NCBI GenBank assembly: GCA_025465355.1
Contig: JAODNN010000097.1
Coordinates: forward strand, 1-64,000
Reading direction: 5' to 3'
Source: Blastococcus sp.
Lineage (GTDB): Bacteria; Actinomycetota; Actinomycetes; Mycobacteriales; Geodermatophilaceae
DNA: 64,000 nt
Shown here in pieces: positions 36,862-45,015 of the stretch; the first letter of the stretch is position 1; each line of letters starts with the position of its first letter. The notes beneath the pieces were generated by a model, which was given only the letters and a program-made list of their open reading frames with translations, made no database searches and was not told the origin of the DNA. The position numbers were made by a program, and so were the translations under genes.

Positions 36862-38340
36862 CTACTTGCTGGACGACGACCACGTCGGCAGCGAGGCGAT
36901 CTGCGACGTCAGCCAGGAGGACTGGTTCTTCAGCGTGCCGAGCGCCGTCTCCATGGCGGTGAACTGGTCGGTGAGCGTCTGCTGACGCAGCGCCAGCCGG
37001 GTGGTCCAGTCGTCGATCTGCGACTGGATGTCCTTGGCCCGCGTGTCCTGACCGTTGGCCAGGGAGGTGAGCATCCCGGTCGCCTTGTCGCTGGCCATCG
37101 TGGCCAGGGTCTTCAACCGTGCGCCGACACCCTGGGTGGTGATCGTGTCGTCCGGGGTGTTCAGCGTGCCGTCCGTACCGGCCGCGTAGGCCCCGCTGAA
37201 GACCGCCTGGACGAGCGCGGGGTTGGCCGCGAACGCCGTCTTGAAGGCGGCGGCGTCGAACGTGAGCGTGCCGTCCTTCGTGAGCTGCAGCCCGTTGGAG
37301 CCGGCCGAGCTCGAGATGGGGTTGTTGCTGGCGTCGAGCACGCTGGTGCCGACCATGGAGGACACCGCGTCGAGCACCTGGCCGGCGAGCTGGTTGAGCG
37401 AGTAGTCGCCCTTGAGGGGCGCGGTGCTGCCGGTGCTGCTGTCGGTGTTGGCCTTGATCTTGTTCAGCACAGCGTTGGCGGCGGCCACCACGGCCGCGAC
37501 CTTGCCCGCCACGGCGTCAGGGTCCGACGTCACGGTGACGGTGGCGGTCGTGGCCGCCTGGCTGACGGTGAAGCTCGTCCCGCTCAACACGCCGCTGAAG
37601 GTGTTGGTGGGCGACGTGATGGCCGTGGGTGTGGGTCCGCCCGCGCCGAGGGTGATCTTGGCGTCCGCGGCCTGGTTCAGGACCGTGAAGCCGACCGTTC
37701 CGCTGGAGGTCGCGAGCTGGAAGCCGCTGGCCAGCCCGGTGGCGGTGGAGGAGAGCGAGAGCTGGAACCCGTTGCCGGCGTTCACCGCCGACGCGGTGAT
37801 GCCGACGCCGGCGGCATTGATGGCCGCCACGGCGTCGGACAGGGAGATCGTGCCGTCGCCGTCGACGTCGGTGGGGGTGATCGGCCCGACGACGGTGCCG
37901 TCGCTCTTGGTGTAGGGGGAGCCGTCGGACTTGGTCAGCGTCAGGGTGCCGAGGCCGAAGGCGGTGGTGGCGGTGCCCCACTTCTGCGCGGCGTCGCTGA
38001 TGAGGGCGTGCCCGGAGGCGAGGGCGTCGACCGAGAAGGAGACGGTGCCTGCCTGCGCGCCCGCGGTCGCGGTCGCGGCGACGGAGCCGCTCGAGCTCGA
38101 GGCCTTGGTGAGGTTCCAGGAGGAGGACTGGGTGAGGGCGTCGGCGGCGGTGCTGAGCGAGGCGAACAGCGAGTTGATGTCCCGGTAGGCGGCGGCCTGG
38201 TTCTGCGATGTGGTCAGCTGCGTCTTGAGCAGGGTCTGCGGCCGCGACTCGATCTGCATCAGCTGGCTGATGATCGTGGTCGTGTCCATGTTGGAGACGA
38301 GCCCGCTGATGCTGCTCGTGCTCGTCGTGGGGCTGGTCAT
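36862..38340 (-). CDS. fliD: Flagellar filament capping protein FliD
   Basis: The 492-residue cap protein. N-terminal FliD pattern SISGLVSNMDTTTIISQLMQ followed by IESRPQTLLKTQ; the C-terminal helix DIQSQIDDWTTRLALRQQTL and TDQFTAMETALGTL are the conserved FliD_C end. The Thr/Val/Gly-rich middle is the variable part. ATG 38340 follows GAGGAG. It is separated from fliC by a strong hairpin. Confidence 0.95.
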   Translation of the reverse strand: MTSPTTSTSSISGLVSNMDTTTIISQLMQIESRPQTLLKTQLTTSQNQAAAYRDINSLFASLSTAADALTQSSSWNLTKASSSSGSVAATATAGAQAGTVSFSVDALASGHALISDAAQKWGTATTAFGLGTLTLTKSDGSPYTKSDGTVVGPITPTDVDGDGTISLSDAVAAINAAGVGITASAVNAGNGFQLSLSSTATGLASGFQLATSSGTVGFTVLNQAADAKITLGAGGPTPTAITSPTNTFSGVLSGTSFTVSQAATTATVTVTSDPDAVAGKVAAVVAAANAVLNKIKANTDSSTGSTAPLKGDYSLNQLAGQVLDAVSSMVGTSVLDASNNPISSSAGSNGLQLTKDGTLTFDAAAFKTAFAANPALVQAVFSGAYAAGTDGTLNTPDDTITTQGVGARLKTLATMASDKATGMLTSLANGQDTRAKDIQSQIDDWTTRLALRQQTLTDQFTAMETALGTLKNQSSWLTSQIASLPTWSSSSK

Positions 38341-38384
38341 CGCTGCTCCTCGGGACTGCGTTCCGGATCCGGGGTCGGACGCGA

Positions 38385-38414
38385 TGAGGGGGGAGGCCGG
38401 GGCCTCCCCCCTCA
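38385..38414 (-). terminator. Strong hairpin between fliC and fliD
   Basis: A 14-bp perfect inverted repeat (38385-38398 with 38401-38414) around two bases lies 36 bases after the fliC stop. It has no U tract. It may terminate or attenuate so that flagellin message exceeds cap message. Confidence 0.7.
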
Positions 38415-38450
38415 CCGGGTGTCAGGTGGTGCTCGGGAGTGCTAGATCGA

Positions 38451-39740
38451 TCAGCCCAGCAGCTTGAGGATGCTCTGCGTGGACTGGTTGGCCTGGGCCA
38501 GCATCGCGGTGCCGGCCTGGGTCAGGACCTGGGTCCGAGTGAAGTTCGTCATCTCGGAGGCCATGTCGGTGTCGCGGATGCGCGACTCCGACGCGGTCGT
38601 GTTCTCGATCGTGGTGTTGAGGTTGTTGATCGTGTGCTCGAAGCGGTTCTGCTTCGCGCCCAGATCGGCCCGAGCGCTCGAGACGGCGGTGATGGCGTTG
38701 TCGATGGCCGTGATGGCCGAGGACGCGCCGCTGGCGGCCGTGAAGGTCGCCGTTGCGTTCGCGACCTCCTGAGCGTTGGACGTGGCCACACCGTTGCTGG
38801 TGAGCGCGTAGCCGCTCGCGGCGGTGTAGCCCGCGACCGCGTCCTGGACCTTGAAGGTCAGGGTGGTGGCCGTGGCCGCTGCGAACGGATCGGTGGTGAG
38901 GCCCAGCGCGGACTTGGCGGCCGCGTTCAGGGCAGCGAGCGAGTTGGTCGCGTCGGTGGCCGGCGTACCCGAGGGCGTGACCGTGCTGTAGTCCACCGAA
39001 CCGAGGTCGAAGCTCTTGCCGCCGAAGGTGATCGTGCCGGAGAGGTTCTTGTACGGCTGGATGCCGGACGAAGCTCCACTGAACTGGTCGGTGCCAGACG
39101 CGGTCATGGTCATGACCGCAGCCGCTGCCGCAGCAGCCGCCGTGGTGGCGGACACCTTGCCGGCGCCTGCGGCACCGACCGTGTAGGCGCCGACGGCGGT
39201 GACGTCGACACCGGAGACGCCGAGGCCCGTGCTGTCCATGCCCTTGTTGGCCGAACCGATGTTCACCGAGATCGTCTGCCCGGCGTTCGCGCCGACCTGG
39301 AAGGCCTTGGCGAAGTTGCCGTCGAGCAGCTTGGTGCCGTTGAAGGTGGTGGTGTTGGCGATGCGGTCCAGCTCCTGCTTGAGCTGGCCGATCTCCTTCT
39401 GGATGCTGCTGGTGGCGGTGGTGTTCAGGCTGCCGGAGTTGGAAGCCTGCACCGACAGGTCGCGCATGCGCTGCAGGATCGAGGTGCTCTCCGACAGTGC
39501 GCCTTCCGCCGTCTGCACGACGCTGGTGCCGTCCTGGGTGTTGCGGACGGCCTGGGTCAGCCCGCCGATCTGCGAACGCAGACCTTCGGAGATCGCCAGC
39601 CCGGCGGCGTCGTCGGCCGCCCGGTTGATCCGGAAGCCGGACGAGAGTCGCTCCAGCGACTTGCTCATCGCACTGTTCGTCGTCGACAGGTTGCGGTAGG
39701 CGTTCATCGCCGCAATGTTGGTGTTGACGCTCAGACCCAC
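38451..39740 (-). CDS. fliC: Flagellin FliC
   Basis: The 429-residue filament protein. Conserved D0/D1 ends are clear: LSVNTNIAAMNAYRNLS and LERLSSGFRINRAADDAAGL at the start; SRIRDTDMASEMTNFTRTQ and AQANQSTQSILKLLG at the end. The central part is Ala/Thr/Gly-rich, including an eight-alanine run. GTG 39740 is preceded by AAGGAGGA. It has its own sigma-28-type promoter and a leader rich in GGA motifs, the expected targets of CsrA. Confidence 0.97.
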   Translation of the reverse strand: MGLSVNTNIAAMNAYRNLSTTNSAMSKSLERLSSGFRINRAADDAAGLAISEGLRSQIGGLTQAVRNTQDGTSVVQTAEGALSESTSILQRMRDLSVQASNSGSLNTTATSSIQKEIGQLKQELDRIANTTTFNGTKLLDGNFAKAFQVGANAGQTISVNIGSANKGMDSTGLGVSGVDVTAVGAYTVGAAGAGKVSATTAAAAAAAAVMTMTASGTDQFSGASSGIQPYKNLSGTITFGGKSFDLGSVDYSTVTPSGTPATDATNSLAALNAAAKSALGLTTDPFAAATATTLTFKVQDAVAGYTAASGYALTSNGVATSNAQEVANATATFTAASGASSAITAIDNAITAVSSARADLGAKQNRFEHTINNLNTTIENTTASESRIRDTDMASEMTNFTRTQVLTQAGTAMLAQANQSTQSILKLLG

Positions 39741-39744
39741 GGTG

Positions 39745-39779
39745 TTCCTCCTTGGAAGGGTTGTCCCGCTGCATCCGTG
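39745..39779 (-). promoter_or_regulatory. Candidate CsrA-binding leader of fliC
   Basis: The predicted 54-base fliC leader holds four GGA triplets on the transcript. One is in ACGGAUG (39772-39778), one in GGGACA (39762-39767) and two overlap the Shine-Dalgarno AAGGAGGAA (39745-39753). CsrA recognises ARGGAUG-type sites and represses flagellin translation in other bacteria. csrA and fliW lie nearby. Confidence 0.5.
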
Positions 39780-39800
39780 CTGCGGGGTGTTACGGATGTG

Positions 39801-39828
39801 GTTACGGCAGGTCCGGGACCGGTCTTGA
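39801..39828 (-). promoter_or_regulatory. Putative FliA (sigma-28) promoter of fliC
   Basis: On the minus strand TCAA (39825-39828), a 16-base spacer and GCCGTAAC (39801-39808). The -10 departs from GCCGATAA but shares GCCG, and the GGTCAA -35 with 16-base spacing matches the flgB promoter. Confidence 0.62.
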
Positions 39829-39875
39829 CCCGAATCCGGAGAACTTTTTCGCCGCGTCCCCCGGTCGGGTGGCGG

Positions 39876-40889
39876 TCAGGCAGGGCGGGCCGCCTGACCG
39901 CCTCGCAGGGTCCTGTCAGGCAGTTGCCAGCCTGGACGGGCAGATCCGCGTGGAACGGGGGAGCGGGGTGCCGGCACCGTCGGCTCGGCTGCCTCCGGCG
40001 CGGCTGATGGCGCGGCCGCCCTGCCCCGGCTGCCGGCCCGGCCGGCGGCCACCCGGTCGACGTAGGCGCGCTGCTGGTTGCGGGCGCGGACCCCGCCGTC
40101 GGGGGCGACCGCCTGCTCCTCCCACAGCTCGCTCATCACCGCGTGCAGCAGGGTCAAGGCCCGTGCGCGCATCTGCGAGACGCGGGAAAGGGTCACCCCG
40201 AGGTCACGGGCGATGTCGGTCAGGGATTCATCACCGAAGAAATTCCGCTCCACGACCTCGTCGAGCCGGTCGGGCAGTTCCCGGATCGCGTCGTGCAGCG
40301 TCCTGGCCCGTTCGGCGCGCAGCAGCGCCCGCTCGGGGGAGTCGCCGGCGTCCGGCAGATCCAGTGACGCGCCGTCGCCGCCGTTGTCGGCGTCGATGCT
40401 GACCATGACCGCGCGGTGGACGTCGACCTGGAGTGCGTGCAGCTCGCTGACCGGCACCCCGAGACTGGTCGCCAGCTCTTCCCGCGTGGGAGGCCGGCCG
40501 AGTGCCATCGCGAGGGCGTCGGCGGCCGCGTCGGTCCGGCGGGCGGCCGCACGGACCGAGCGGCTGGCCCAGTCACCGCTGCGCAGCTCGTCGAGGACGG
40601 CGCCCTGCAGCCGGGCGAGGGCATAGGTGGCGAAGGAGGCGCCGGCCGTCGGGTCGAAGCGACGCGCCACCTCGAGCAGTGCCACGTGGGCGCAGGAGAG
40701 CAGGTCGTCCCGGCTGACGTGGCCGGGCAGCGAGATCCGGGAGGCGACGGCGTTCACGGCGAACTGCGCCAGGGGCAGGTGCTCGGTGACCAGCGCGTCG
40801 ACCTCTTGCTTGGACCTGGTCCGCGGCGTCTGCGGCGCGCGGGCGGTCTCGCGATCCGTGGCCGATCGGTCCGGGAACGGATCCGGCAT
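39876..40889 (-). CDS. fliA: RNA polymerase sigma factor FliA (sigma-28/WhiG family)
   Basis: The 337-residue sigma factor for late flagellar genes. Region 2 reads LVTEHLPLAQFAVNAVASRI, then RRFDPTAGASFATYALARLQ and GAVLDELRSGDWASRSVR, the FliA/WhiG signature. Region 3 follows (LGRPPTREELATSLGV), and region 4 has ESLTDIARDLGVTLSRVSQM. The C-terminal 80 residues are a Pro/Ala/Arg-rich extension. ATG 40889 was chosen; GTG 40940, with AAGGA immediately before it, is a credible alternative adding 17 residues. It is transcribed divergently from flgN. Confidence 0.93.
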   Translation of the reverse strand: MPDPFPDRSATDRETARAPQTPRTRSKQEVDALVTEHLPLAQFAVNAVASRISLPGHVSRDDLLSCAHVALLEVARRFDPTAGASFATYALARLQGAVLDELRSGDWASRSVRAAARRTDAAADALAMALGRPPTREELATSLGVPVSELHALQVDVHRAVMVSIDADNGGDGASLDLPDAGDSPERALLRAERARTLHDAIRELPDRLDEVVERNFFGDESLTDIARDLGVTLSRVSQMRARALTLLHAVMSELWEEQAVAPDGGVRARNQQRAYVDRVAAGRAGSRGRAAAPSAAPEAAEPTVPAPRSPVPRGSARPGWQLPDRTLRGGQAARPA

Positions 40890-40980
40890 CGTCCGGGTCC
40901 GACTGGGGCGCTCGGTCGCCAGTGCACGGGCTGGGCTCACATTCCTTCTTCTCGGCGGACCCCGAGCGCTCCGGCACCGT

Positions 40981-41008
40981 CCCTCGGCAGAAATCCTGTC
41001 CAACTTGA
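40981..41008 (-). promoter_or_regulatory. Putative autoregulatory promoter of fliA
   Basis: On the minus strand TCAA (41005-41008), a 16-base spacer and GCCGAGGG (40981-40988), close to WhiG-type GCCGAGAA. Its -35 lies back to back with that of the divergent flgN promoter. Confidence 0.55.
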
Positions 41009-41030
41009 GGGCGAACTTCCCGGCTTCGGC

Positions 41031-41058
41031 TTGAGGCCGCCCGGCGGGGTGCCGATGG
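41031..41058 (+). promoter_or_regulatory. Putative FliA promoter of flgN-flgK-flgL-fliW-csrA
   Basis: TTGA (41031-41034), a 16-base spacer and GCCGATGG (41051-41058). The context GGGTGCCGATG is identical to that of the flgB promoter. The -35 is weaker than in the others. Confidence 0.55.
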
Positions 41059-41127
41059 CAGCTCGACGAAGAATCCGCCGGCATCCAGGAACGGCCTGGT
41101 AGGCGGGGCGACGGAAGGCGGTGGAAC

Positions 41128-41613
41128 GTGGACTACCAGCACCTGTCGACGTTGCTCTGGCGCGAACAGGAACTGCTCGACCTGCTGCTGTTCAAGGCCG
41201 AGGAGAAGCAGTACCTGATCCTCACGGGCAAGACGCGCTGGCTGGCGCGCATAGCCCACGAGATCGAGGTCGTCCTCGACCAGCTGCGCACCCTGGAGCT
41301 GGAGCGGTCCGCCGCCACCGAGGCCCTCGCGAGTCGGTTGGGCATCGAGGCCAACCCGTCGCTGCGCGCCCTTGCCGACAAGGCCCCGGCGCCGTGGAAC
41401 GACCTGCTGGCCAAGCACCACGAGGCCCTGCTCGTGCTGGTTACCGAGCTCCGCAGCCTCTCCGACGCCAACCGCGAGCTCATCGAAGGCGGCCTGTCGG
41501 CTATCGGCGACGCGCTGCTAACGGTGCGCACGCCGTCGGCCGGTACCTACACGCAGAGCGGCCGCGCTGCGAGCGGCACCTACCGCCCGGTCACCCTGGA
41601 CGGCGCGCTGTGA
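41128..41613 (+). CDS. flgN: Flagellar FlgN-family chaperone
   Basis: The 161-residue helical protein, acidic and Leu-rich, begins LSTLLWREQELLDLLLFKAEEKQYLIL, the FlgN pattern. FlgN escorts the hook-filament junction proteins FlgK and FlgL to the gate, and both genes follow directly. The GTG start at 41128 comes after GGTGGA; the stop overlaps the flgK start. Confidence 0.88.
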   Translation: MDYQHLSTLLWREQELLDLLLFKAEEKQYLILTGKTRWLARIAHEIEVVLDQLRTLELERSAATEALASRLGIEANPSLRALADKAPAPWNDLLAKHHEALLVLVTELRSLSDANRELIEGGLSAIGDALLTVRTPSAGTYTQSGRAASGTYRPVTLDGAL

Positions 41614-43034
41614 GCACCTTCTCCGCCCTCAACACGGCCGCCAGCGGGCTCTTCGCCCAGCAGCGGGCGATCGAGGTCACCGGTCAGAACGTGGCCAACG
41701 TCAACACCGAGGGCTACTCCCGCCAGCGGGTCGACATGCAGTCCATCGGTGGCAACACCGTGCCGGCCATCTGGTCGACGAGCCTGCAGGTCGGCCAGGG
41801 CGTCAACGCCGACCAGGTCACGCGGATCCGCGACACCTTCCTCGAGGCCCGCGCCCAGGCCGAGCACGCCAGGACCGCGACCCTGAACGTGCAGAACGAC
41901 GCCCTCTCCGGGGTGGAGGCCAGCTTCCAGGAGCCCGGCAGTACCGGGATCCAGTCGATGCTGACCAACATGTGGTCGGGCTGGAGCGACATCGCCAACA
42001 ACCCGACCGACTCCGGGGCGCGGGCCCAGCTGCTGCAGCGCACCCAGACGCTGGTCGCCGGCATGCGCTCGGTGAGCGGGTCGCTCACCGGTCAGTGGTC
42101 GGACACCCACGACAACCTGCAGACGATGCTCACCGACGTCAATGCGACGGCGAAGTCGATCGCCGACCTGAACCAGGCCATCAAACGGGCCACCCAGGCG
42201 AACCTGCCGAGCAACGAGCTGCAGGACAAGCGCGACGTCCTCGTGCTGCACCTGGCCGACACAGTCGGCGCGACGTCCACCCCCGCGAACGACGGCACCC
42301 TCAACGTCGTGGTGGGCGGGGCGACCATCGTCAACGGGAACTCGGCCATCGGGCTGAAGCTCTCCGGGGCGACCGACCCGACGCAGGTGTCCACCAACCG
42401 GCCGCTGATCCTCACGTCACCCGGCGGCGTCCCGGTGACGGTCGGGGGGACCGCTGCGGGCAACCTCGACGCCCTGACGTCGATCATCCCCGGCTACCTG
42501 GGGCAGCTCGACGGCATCGCGCAGCAGCTGGCCGACCAGGTGAACACCGGCCACGCCGCCGGGTACGACCTCAACGGCAACCCGGGCGAGCCGATGTTCG
42601 ACGACGGATCGGGCACCCTCCCGGTCGACCCGACCACCATCACGGCCGCCAACCTGACGCTGCGCATCACCGACCCGTCCAAGCTCGCCGCGGCCACCCT
42701 GTCGCCCACGGCGGCCGGCGGCTCACCGTCCGCGGACAACGACAACGCCGACGCCATGTACCAGCAGCGGCTCTCGACGACCGGCACGGACCAGGCCTAC
42801 CGCAAGATGATCGTCGCCCTGGGTGTCCAGTCCGCGACCGCGTCGAGCAACCTCGGCACCCAGACGGTGGTCAGCACCAACGTGGACTCCGCGCGCGACG
42901 CCGTCTCCGGGGTCAGCATCGACGAGGAGATGACCAACATGCTCCAGTTCCAGCAGGGCTACCAGGCCGCCGGCCGGCTGATCAGCACGATCAGCAGCAT
43001 GCTGGACGACCTGATGAGCATGGTGGGTCGCTGA
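41610..43034 (+). CDS. flgK: Flagellar hook-associated protein FlgK (HAP1)
   Basis: The 474-residue hook-filament junction protein. N-terminal FSALNTAASGLFAQQRAIEV with NVANVNTEGYSRQRVDMQ, and C-terminal SIDEEMTNMLQFQQGYQAAG with RLISTISSMLDDLMSMVG are diagnostic. GTG 41610 overlaps the flgN stop by four bases. Confidence 0.96.
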   Translation: MSTFSALNTAASGLFAQQRAIEVTGQNVANVNTEGYSRQRVDMQSIGGNTVPAIWSTSLQVGQGVNADQVTRIRDTFLEARAQAEHARTATLNVQNDALSGVEASFQEPGSTGIQSMLTNMWSGWSDIANNPTDSGARAQLLQRTQTLVAGMRSVSGSLTGQWSDTHDNLQTMLTDVNATAKSIADLNQAIKRATQANLPSNELQDKRDVLVLHLADTVGATSTPANDGTLNVVVGGATIVNGNSAIGLKLSGATDPTQVSTNRPLILTSPGGVPVTVGGTAAGNLDALTSIIPGYLGQLDGIAQQLADQVNTGHAAGYDLNGNPGEPMFDDGSGTLPVDPTTITAANLTLRITDPSKLAAATLSPTAAGGSPSADNDNADAMYQQRLSTTGTDQAYRKMIVALGVQSATASSNLGTQTVVSTNVDSARDAVSGVSIDEEMTNMLQFQQGYQAAGRLISTISSMLDDLMSMVGR

Positions 43035-43036
43035 CC

Positions 43037-43939
43037 ATGAGGATCACCCAGCGCAGCCTCGCGCTCAGCAGCCTCCGGGGGCTGAACAGCCAGCTGACCG
43101 CCGTCACCAAGCTGCAGAACCAGCTGACCTCCGGCAAGACGATCAGCAAGCCGTCGGACGACCCGACCGGCACGAACACCTCGATGGTCACCCGCCAGGC
43201 CCAGGCGGGGAACGACCAGCAGGCCCGCAACATCTCCGACGGCAAGACCTTCCTCGACGCGACGGACTCGGCGCTGCAGAACATGCTCGACCAGGTGCGC
43301 CGGGTGCGGGATCTGACCGTGCAGGCGCTCAACACCGGTGCCTCGTCGGCGGCATCGGACACCGCCATAGCCGCCGAGGTCAACGGTGTCCGGCAGAGCC
43401 TGATCGGCCAGGCGAACCAGGTCGTGCAGGGTCGCCCGATCTTCGGCGGCGTGACGACGGGCACCCAGGCCTACACCAGCGCCGGCGTCTACGTGGGGGT
43501 CGGCGGAGCGAACGGCATCGCCGTCCAGCCGGTGACCCGCCGGGTGTCCGACGTGGAGAACATCCGGGTCGACATCACCGGCCCGGAGGCCTTCGGGGAC
43601 CCGGCGTCCGGCAAGGACCTCTTCGCCGTCGTCGGCAACGTGGCCGCGCACGTCGGCAACGGCCCCGCTCTCACCCAGGATCTCAGCGACCTCGACGCGG
43701 TGATCGCCAAGCTGACGACTGCGGCCGCGGACATCGGTACTCGGGCCACGCGGATGGACACCGCGGCGTCGGTGAACTCCGCGCAGGGCCTGACCCTGCA
43801 GGCGAAGCTGACCGCGACCGAGGACGTCGACCTGCCGAAGACCATCATGGAGCTGCAGATGCAGCAGACGGGGTATCAGGCCTCCCTCTCGGCCACGGCG
43901 AAGGCGCTGCCGCCGTCACTCGTGGACTTCCTCCGATGA
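43037..43939 (+). CDS. flgL: Flagellar hook-associated protein FlgL (HAP3)
   Basis: The 300-residue flagellin-like junction protein. RITQRSLALSSLRGLNSQLT, the N-terminal KLQNQLTSGKTISKPSDDP and C-terminal TIMELQMQQTGYQASLSATA match FlgL. ATG 43037 lies two bases after the flgK stop, and its stop overlaps the fliW start. Confidence 0.95.
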   Translation: MRITQRSLALSSLRGLNSQLTAVTKLQNQLTSGKTISKPSDDPTGTNTSMVTRQAQAGNDQQARNISDGKTFLDATDSALQNMLDQVRRVRDLTVQALNTGASSAASDTAIAAEVNGVRQSLIGQANQVVQGRPIFGGVTTGTQAYTSAGVYVGVGGANGIAVQPVTRRVSDVENIRVDITGPEAFGDPASGKDLFAVVGNVAAHVGNGPALTQDLSDLDAVIAKLTTAAADIGTRATRMDTAASVNSAQGLTLQAKLTATEDVDLPKTIMELQMQQTGYQASLSATAKALPPSLVDFLR

Positions 43940-44391
43940 CCGTCCTCGACGCCCCGGCGGGAGCCCCCGCCTCCGCCGGGCAGGGGGCGCCCCCTGCCCG
44001 TGCGGGCGGCCTCGCGGTGCTGGACCTCACCGAGCCGCTCCCCGGGTTCCCGGGCTACCGCGACTACGCCCTCGTTCCGGTCGACGCGACCGGGCTCGTG
44101 CACTGGCTACAGGCGATCGACCCTGACGGCCCGCGCTTCGTGGTGGTACCGGCGGCGCCCTTCTTCCCCGACTACGCGCCGAGCCTTCCCGCCGCGCTGC
44201 GCACCGAACTGGGCCTGGAGGACGTCGCAGAGCCGCGGCTCTTCTGCCTGGTCACCGTCCCTGACGGCGACATCAGCGCTGCCACGGCGAACCTGCGGGC
44301 ACCCCTGGCGGTCAACGAGGCTCTTGGTCGCGCCCGGCAGGTGGTGCTCGCCGACGGCGGGCATCCGATCCGGCGGCCACTCCGCCGATAA
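43936..44391 (+). CDS. fliW: Flagellar assembly factor FliW
   Basis: The 151-residue CsrA antagonist and flagellin partner. After a 25-residue Ala/Gly/Pro N-terminal extension it shows the FliW fold pattern: PLPGFPGYRDYALVPV, then LQAIDPDGPRFVVVPAAPFF, LFCLVTVPDG, and ATANLRAPLAVNEALGRARQ. FliW releases CsrA when flagellin is low. The gene overlaps flgL by four bases and precedes csrA. Confidence 0.94.
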   Translation: MTVLDAPAGAPASAGQGAPPARAGGLAVLDLTEPLPGFPGYRDYALVPVDATGLVHWLQAIDPDGPRFVVVPAAPFFPDYAPSLPAALRTELGLEDVAEPRLFCLVTVPDGDISAATANLRAPLAVNEALGRARQVVLADGGHPIRRPLRR

Positions 44392-44502
44392 CCTCTCGGG
44401 CGGCCCACCGCCCGTCCAGCCCCTGGACGGGTACCGAGTGCCCGCTACAACCGAGCAAACATCAGCCACGGACTGGCCAACCACACCCATGGAGGGGTAC
44501 TC

Positions 44503-44814
44503 GTGCTCACACTCACCCGCAGCGTCGGCGAGACGATCCGCATCGGGGACGACATCGAGGTCCACGTCGTCGAGGTCCGGGGCGGCACTGTCCGCCTCGG
44601 CTTCAAGGCCCCCCGCGAGGTCACCATCCACCGGGAGGAGGTCTACCGCCAGATTGCCGAGGCCAACCTGCTCGCGGCCCAGGTGACGGCGGACACCCTC
44701 GGTGCCCTGGCGGCCTTCGCGCCGTCGGTCGCGGCCCCGCACATCGGCGGGGACTCGGCTGCTCCGGAGCAGGCTGCGGAGGCGGACAGCGCACCGAAGG
44801 GTGCTCCGCGCTGA
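44503..44814 (+). CDS. csrA: Carbon storage regulator CsrA, extended C-terminus
   Basis: RNA-binding translational regulator. LTLTRSVGETIRIGDDIEVH, then VRLGFKAPREVTIHREEVY give the complete CsrA core, with Leu4 and Arg44, both important for RNA contact, conserved. At 103 residues it is longer than typical CsrA (60-75), with an Ala/Glu-rich tail after residue 60. GTG 44503 is preceded by a GGAGGGG that itself holds GGA, so autoregulation is possible. It follows fliW by 111 bases. Confidence 0.95.
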   Translation: MLTLTRSVGETIRIGDDIEVHVVEVRGGTVRLGFKAPREVTIHREEVYRQIAEANLLAAQVTADTLGALAAFAPSVAAPHIGGDSAAPEQAAEADSAPKGAPR

Positions 44815-44836
44815 CAGATGTGCATGAGCGAACGGG

Positions 44837-44864
44837 AGAATGGCTTGGCAGATCCTGCCGAGAT
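44837..44864 (+). promoter_or_regulatory. Weak candidate FliA promoter before the 45016 gene
   Basis: AGAA (44837-44840), a 16-base spacer and GCCGAGAT (44857-44864). The -10 and spacing fit, but the -35 matches TCAA/TAAA at only half its positions. A 5' leader of about 145 bases would result. Confidence 0.3.
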
Positions 44865-45015
44865 TCGCCTTCGCTGAGCCTGCCCGGTAACAACACGGGC
44901 AAGAACTGCCGAACCAAACCCCCCATAACTGCGTAGGACACGGCGAGTCTTGTGCCCTGAGTCGTCCCTCGATGCGGCAGATTTCCCCTCAAGCAAGTGA
45001 CAGGGGGCGATCACC

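Noticed and set aside
44384-44391. GCCGATAA, an exact sigma-28 -10 box before csrA
   Set aside because: It is the last codons and stop of fliW, and no -35 box stands at 15-17 bases.
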